From: Plectrocnemia conspersa
Lineage: Eukaryota > Arthropoda > Insecta > Trichoptera > Polycentropodidae
Assembly (NCBI GenBank): GCA_009617715.1
Contig: VTFK01000470.1
Location: 1 to 64,000 of the forward strand
Direction: 5' to 3'
Length of the DNA stretch: 64,000 nt
Below, piece by piece: positions 59,081 through 64,000 of this stretch; within the stretch, counting starts at the first letter, position 1; each line of letters opens with the position of its first letter. Below the pieces are notes generated by a model. It ran no database searches, was not told the origin of the DNA, and saw only the letters and a list, made by a program, of their open reading frames with translations. A program made the position numbers and the translations under genes.

Positions 59081-60085
59081 GATTAGTAATTGTACATTCC
59101 TTGATTATCAACAATCACGAGCTTTTGGAGCATTGCGATAGATTAATGTCGTAGAGTCTGTATTCATATAAGGAACAAGGAGGCTTACTTACCCTTATTG
59201 AAATAATAGTATGATACAATAAATTATTATATCATTTTTTAAATATTGGTTTAGGTGGCAGTAATCATATTATTTTTTTTAAACATATCTTTATTTTCTT
59301 AACCGCTGCACTAGCTATCGTGCTGCTATTAATGGTGAAATTTTGGAATTAACCTTATATTACAAAAACATCATATAAAAAAAATAAAACAAATTAAAAT
59401 GGATATTTAAATGAATAAAATCAAGACATTTTATTGTACCTGATTAAACATAGAAGCAAAATAAATTTCTAATAAATCGTAAACGTATACAAATATTTCC
59501 CAAGAATTTACAAATTTACCAGTTCATGAAAATAATTTGATTAAAAATGCCAATATAAAAAATATGTAATATTTATAAAATAATGTATTTACAATTTGAA
59601 CTGATTTTTTTTAGTTATTTTAGTTATCTTAAATAAACTTATATTAATATAACGATTATATATATATTAATAATATTAAAACGGATGCAAAGATAGTTTT
59701 TTAGATATTCATATCTGAAGAAATGTGAATATTTTTCTTTAAGTACGTTTACGTACCTATTTTTTAGGTGACAAAACTTTGATAAGAAAATCACGTATTG
59801 TCCATTTATATTTGTTATAATTGTAGTCTCGTGTATTGCAATCTCTCACGTTATTTCAATTTATCTTTGCAAAGTTTGTTGAATTTGCTTTAAGCGACAA
59901 TAATTCATATAGAAAAAGATTTATCTCATATTTCGACATCGATTTAAATTTTGTCGTTTCTAGTAAATATATTCTTATTTTTATGTTTGTTAATATTTTT
60001 TAACATAACTTATGCACATATATTTTAAAAATAAAAATAAAAAAACAAGAATATATGTATGTAGATACTTTGAAAAAAATGTGAA
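59081..60085. other. AT-rich spacer, 1 kb
   Basis: No feature supported. ACCTATTTTTTAGGTGAC at 59755-59772 is a weak abutting acceptor/donor. Confidence 0.55.
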
Positions 60086-60260
60086 AAATAAAGATTTAGG
60101 GGCACAAGATGTCGTTTCGTCTCCTTGTCACACCCCTGTTTGTCGCCGCCGTAAAATATTATTACGCAGCGAGATATTTTATTCAAATTGTTTTGGTCAG
60201 CCGCCAGGGGTGACAAATGATATTACTGCGGTCGTGATTTTTTTTATTCTCCATTCTGGC
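60086..60260. other. GC-enriched island 38
   Basis: About 170 bp crossed by a 137-codon plus frame (60012-60425) that starts in AT-rich DNA with ATG but matches no family. Its first third is Lys/Asn-rich, as AT DNA gives. Candidate noncoding element. Confidence 0.3.
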
Positions 60261-60640
60261 AAGTCCATGTCTAAATTTGCATCGGAATTTTCTATTTGTC
60301 GAAACCTTAGGGGTACATATTTAATACGATTTACACCTCAATATAAATGCGTACAAAAAATGTTGACATTGGAACGCTTATTACGAAGTTTTGCAAAAAT
60401 ATTTGTTAAAGAAGGATCGACTTAATATCACTGCTTGACCATTTTAACAACGCTTTCGATATTTGTGGAAATTACGTGTTTTTTTATTCATTCTATCAAT
60501 ATTAAGTTGTTGATGCTTTTTTGCAGTTACATTTTTAAAACATTCTAGTATTATTTTCACCTTTTCAATAATAAGACTTTGATACTATTAGCATCCTTCT
60601 TTACCACTACATTTTCAATCTGATTCCCAAATTACTTAAT
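60261..60640. other. AT-rich spacer
   Basis: Holds the 3' half of the 137-codon frame above and an acceptor-like TGCTTTTTTGCAG near 60513-60525. No exon supported. Confidence 0.45.
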
Positions 60641-60930
60641 GGGTGATTCATCTTAGAAATTTTCGCTCGTAAAGGTCAGACCATTTATTTGGAAGCAGAG
60701 AGCGAAGTAGACAGTAATAGACATTAGCGACTAGGCATCATCAGTCATTCCCAAATTAACCTGGGCCGTCTCTCAAGGAGCACATCTTGTGTCACGTGAG
60801 CGCCACGGATGCTGCGGGGGAAAAGTTTTAAAGATATTATCCGCAGAAAGGGTGAAGTCTCCGCGGGACGAGGCCTGCGTAACTTTTCTCCGATGTACCT
60901 ACTGCCAACATCCGACAGTCGGACGAATGT
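60641..60930. other. GC-rich island 39
   Basis: Most GC-rich at 60755-60915. The 75-codon minus frame (60745-60972) is unrecognised. Candidate noncoding element. Confidence 0.35.
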
Positions 60931-61300
60931 ATAAATATTTGGGAAAGCTATGATATCTAAATGAATGAACAATTTTAATGAAAATATAACTAGTTTTAAT
61001 AGTGAACATAAAAAAATATTTAAAACATGGCATAATATATATTAGATTATGAAAGTGCGTTTTCACAGTTTATACAGAGGATCAACCATTATTTGTTATT
61101 ATATTTATTTATACCAATAACTATCATCCAAAATTTTTGTCTATTATGTCAACAATACAAAAAAGCAGCTTAATATTTTTAGCATATACTAAAGTTCTGT
61201 TATACCTGATTACTACTAATAATAATATTAAATTATTTTTTAATTCAAAACACAAAGCACTGTATTTTGCATGTCGACATTAAAGCCTAATTCATATTTA
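60931..61300. other. AT-rich spacer
   Basis: No feature seen. Confidence 0.6.
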
Positions 61301-61625
61301 CTATCCCGGCTCCACTCTCAGCCCGAACACCATAATTATTAAGCAATAATTACAGTCGTGAAACGGTCCTTTGTTGGTCGGCCACGTCCATTTATTGCCG
61401 GTGGATGTCCACCAGTTCTCGGACGAGAGCTTTATTCGCAAAACTGCGGTCCTGTTAATAGTTTCTGAGAGCACTGCGACGGTCACTTTATTACTTTGTT
61501 AATTATTGTCGTACACCCCCACCACCAACGTCGGCTAGCTCATAATTTCCGGTGCGTTACCATGGCGACTCGTCAAATGTGGCCGTTGAAAATTATATGG
61601 CATTTCTTGATCAGTGTGTGGGTTT
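61301..61625. other. GC-rich island 40
   Basis: About 320 bp. The 61-codon minus frame (61301-61486) is unrecognised. Candidate noncoding element. Confidence 0.4.
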
Positions 61626-64000
61626 CAATGAATATGTAGTTTAAAATTTCACTTTAAACTTTAATACTGCTTTTGCTTATGTAATATTATTTAATAATGA
61701 ATTTATAAATAATAATTATTAACAATTGGAAATTAATATATACCACACTTACTGACGACTAGTAAATATATTTTTTCGAAATTAGATAGGTTTAGTGGTT
61801 TCTTTCTGCTTTCTATACTGAATTTGCTAATCTAATTTATGTGAAGAAAATACAATATATAAGATAAGGAATTATTTAATTATATCTTTTTTATGCATAT
61901 GATTTTAAATAATTACTTAAGGCAATTATTTTTTCAATCTCCAGCTACGAACTCCTAAAAATTTAACTCAAGATCCAAATACAATCGGAGATAAGACGCA
62001 GGCAAGGCTACAAAAACAACTTTATACTAATCTTTATATATTTTTATACTTAAATCATACGTGATTTCAAAACGGTTGCAAAAATTAAATTAATTTATAA
62101 TATCAATTATTTTGTATTCTATAAAAATAACACAAATTTTTAAGGCTGTTTGTTTCAAATTTGCTACCGAAATTTTTTTTAATTAAGGACTTGTGTTACT
62201 ACTAAACTATATAATATATAATATAAATAAAATATAATATCAAAGCAGCGTAATCCTTACGGTCTAGACTGATAATCCAAAAGCCGCGGGTGCACGGCAC
62301 AGCATCAGACTATAAACTGTATTTAAAAAATACGCTTTTAATAAAAACTGGCCCCAGATGCAAAGTGACATTTATTAATTTTAATTTTTTAATTAATAAC
62401 TTAGATACTGATTTTCAGATTTTCAGTCTGGTAAATATGTATTCGTTATAGCTGATTGTCTTGTCTTACTCAGTTGGTAAAGATTTACTCCACTGTAACG
62501 CATTCTGTTCACGCCTTTAAATACTATTATTCATAGAATATCTTTAATTTGATTAAAGTATTTTTATAGTAAATAATATCTTTAATAAAATAATAATTTA
62601 TAATTAATTTATGTCAAATTTAAAACTGTTTATAGTAAATTTAATATTAAAAAAATTAAAAAATTTAAATTAGTTATGTAACAAAAATAATAAATCAATT
62701 ATCGCGTAAATTAAAACCCAATTTACATTTATCCAAAATGTGTTTTATTTGTATCTTAAAAAAATCTTTTATCAATAAATATATTGAGAATTACCAGACA
62801 AGACAGAACGTATACGCATCCAATTATATTAATTATTGGATTTATGACTGTCTATAAAAAAATATCATATAGTACAAATATTCATTACATAAATGGCAGC
62901 ACCAAAAATTTTATTTTTTTCAAGTAATACCCGCTGTTAAACATCACAAGGCAAAAAAGGTAGACTTAACACATCCCGTGGATTACTTTCAACGAACGTA
63001 ACGGGTAGAAACTACCTGATTAAGTGCTATTATATTATACTCGGAATATAAAGCTTTTACTAAGCGTATAAGATGAAATTATTATTGATGCTTTACAAAT
63101 TTTAGCAAATATGTATAATCAATTGATGTATGTTTAATGTATTATATTTAAAAAAAAAGACAATTACATAGTCTTAAAACACTGTCGGCCTTGAAAATAA
63201 TGCTTATTGCTATAGTATAAAAAAATGACCAAGATAATTTAAGTTTTATTGCATTGTACTACATACTGTTATCTTTGAAACCAGAAAAAAGACATGAAAG
63301 CCAATCACAAAAAGGCAATCGAAATGTGATTAATCCAGTAATCTTTAGCATTTCATTAGTGGTTGTCTCCGGCTAGCACATATACATTTAAATATGTAAA
63401 ATAAGAAAATTAAAATTTGTTAATAATATTCAGACTAGAATAATCAACCAAGACCTACTATGAACCAATTCATGGTTGATAACCTGTCAATTGGCTGATA
63501 CCCGGCATTTCTAAATATCATGACGAGGTTCATCAGCGCCAGCATGAATCTTAAAAATCAATCTTCAACAGTTGTTCAATTTGATAGTGTGTTTGATTTT
63601 TCAAATGTGCGTTAAAAGATTCTCTGAAATCACAACGCACGAGTATTTAAATATATTTTAGCTAAATTAGAGAAGTATCTTTTGCAATTTATAAATATCC
63701 AAGATTTTCTTTCTCCGAATATCCAGTTTTAAGGAAAAAAAGTGGAAGTTTCAAATTTTTATGTAAAAAAATATTTGCACAAAACAGCTTTAAAACAAGA
63801 ATTGCTAAAAATAAAATACAAGCCTTTCATTTTATTATTATTTATTTATTTAGGGATCCCGTTAATAAAATATTTAAAATAAAACATTATTTCAAAATGT
63901 ATTTAAATATTAACAAATTAAAAATAAGTGTTTTTAAGCTTATCTGCATCACATTAATAACTTAATCAAACGCATGTAGTCTGTGTTTAAAATGACTATG
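61626..64000. other. AT-rich end of window, 2.4 kb
   Basis: AT-rich throughout, with a brief balanced patch at 62250-62310 (AAAGCCGCGGGTGCACGGC) and TCAACCA / TGGTTGA arms at about 63445-63480. No gene, transposon end or RNA gene is visible. Confidence 0.5.

Noticed and set aside
60012..60425. 137-codon plus-strand frame as a gene
   Set aside because: Lys/Asn-rich beginning in AT DNA, no recognisable domain, and crossed by an antisense frame. Likely chance.

Overview
This is an AT-rich (by eye roughly 70-75% A+T) animal nuclear window, most likely from an insect. The case rests on degraded mariner and hAT DNA transposons, remnants of non-LTR retrotransposons of the kinds common in insects, and many TACATATGTATG-type simple tracts. 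The order (fly, moth/butterfly or other) cannot be settled from the sequence. No intact, recognisable host protein-coding gene is visible in 64 kb. The region reads as a gene desert or the inside of one or more very long introns. Nearly all open frames of 60-150 codons overlap other open frames and match no family I know.

Two kinds of sequence stand out from the AT background. First, about 40 short islands (mostly 150-600 bp, every 1-2 kb) are clearly richer in G+C and lack a convincing single reading frame. They look like conserved noncoding (regulatory) elements, although conservation cannot be tested here. One of them, near 39.0 kb, holds the best splicing signal of the window: a pyrimidine-rich acceptor directly abutting a donor (TTGTTGCAG then GTACGT) and a second strong donor 44 bases on. 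This fits a microexon and/or a recursive-splicing (ratchet) site inside a giant plus-strand intron.

Second, there is a graveyard of mobile elements. DNA transposons: a complete 1,270-bp mariner with perfect 33-bp terminal repeats but a broken transposase (540-1809); two further mariner fragments (about 19.76-20.07 kb and 46.56-47.0 kb); a 1,053-bp hAT element with an 8-bp target duplication and a transposase C-terminal scrap (32771-33823); a ZMYM-like hAT transposase fossil (about 41.4-42.42 kb); and two short hAT elements inserted back to back, giving three copies of one 8-bp target (45641-46374). Retroelements: an endonuclease-domain remnant (6.42-6.91 kb), a GVPQGS/ADDLK-type reverse transcriptase remnant (26.95-27.58 kb), two YADD-type remnants (35.47-35.79 and 43.19-43.3 kb) and a Jockey-type remnant (52.95-53.37 kb). 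Simple repeats include a 101-bp (TA)n tract.

Layout: 0-6.4 kb mariner plus two islands; 6.4-32 kb islands alternating with AT spacers, with a LINE endonuclease, a mariner scrap and a LINE RT; 32-48 kb the densest transposon zone, with the microexon island at 39 kb; 48-64 kb islands plus a Jockey remnant. The islands, not the open reading frames, are the likely functional content.
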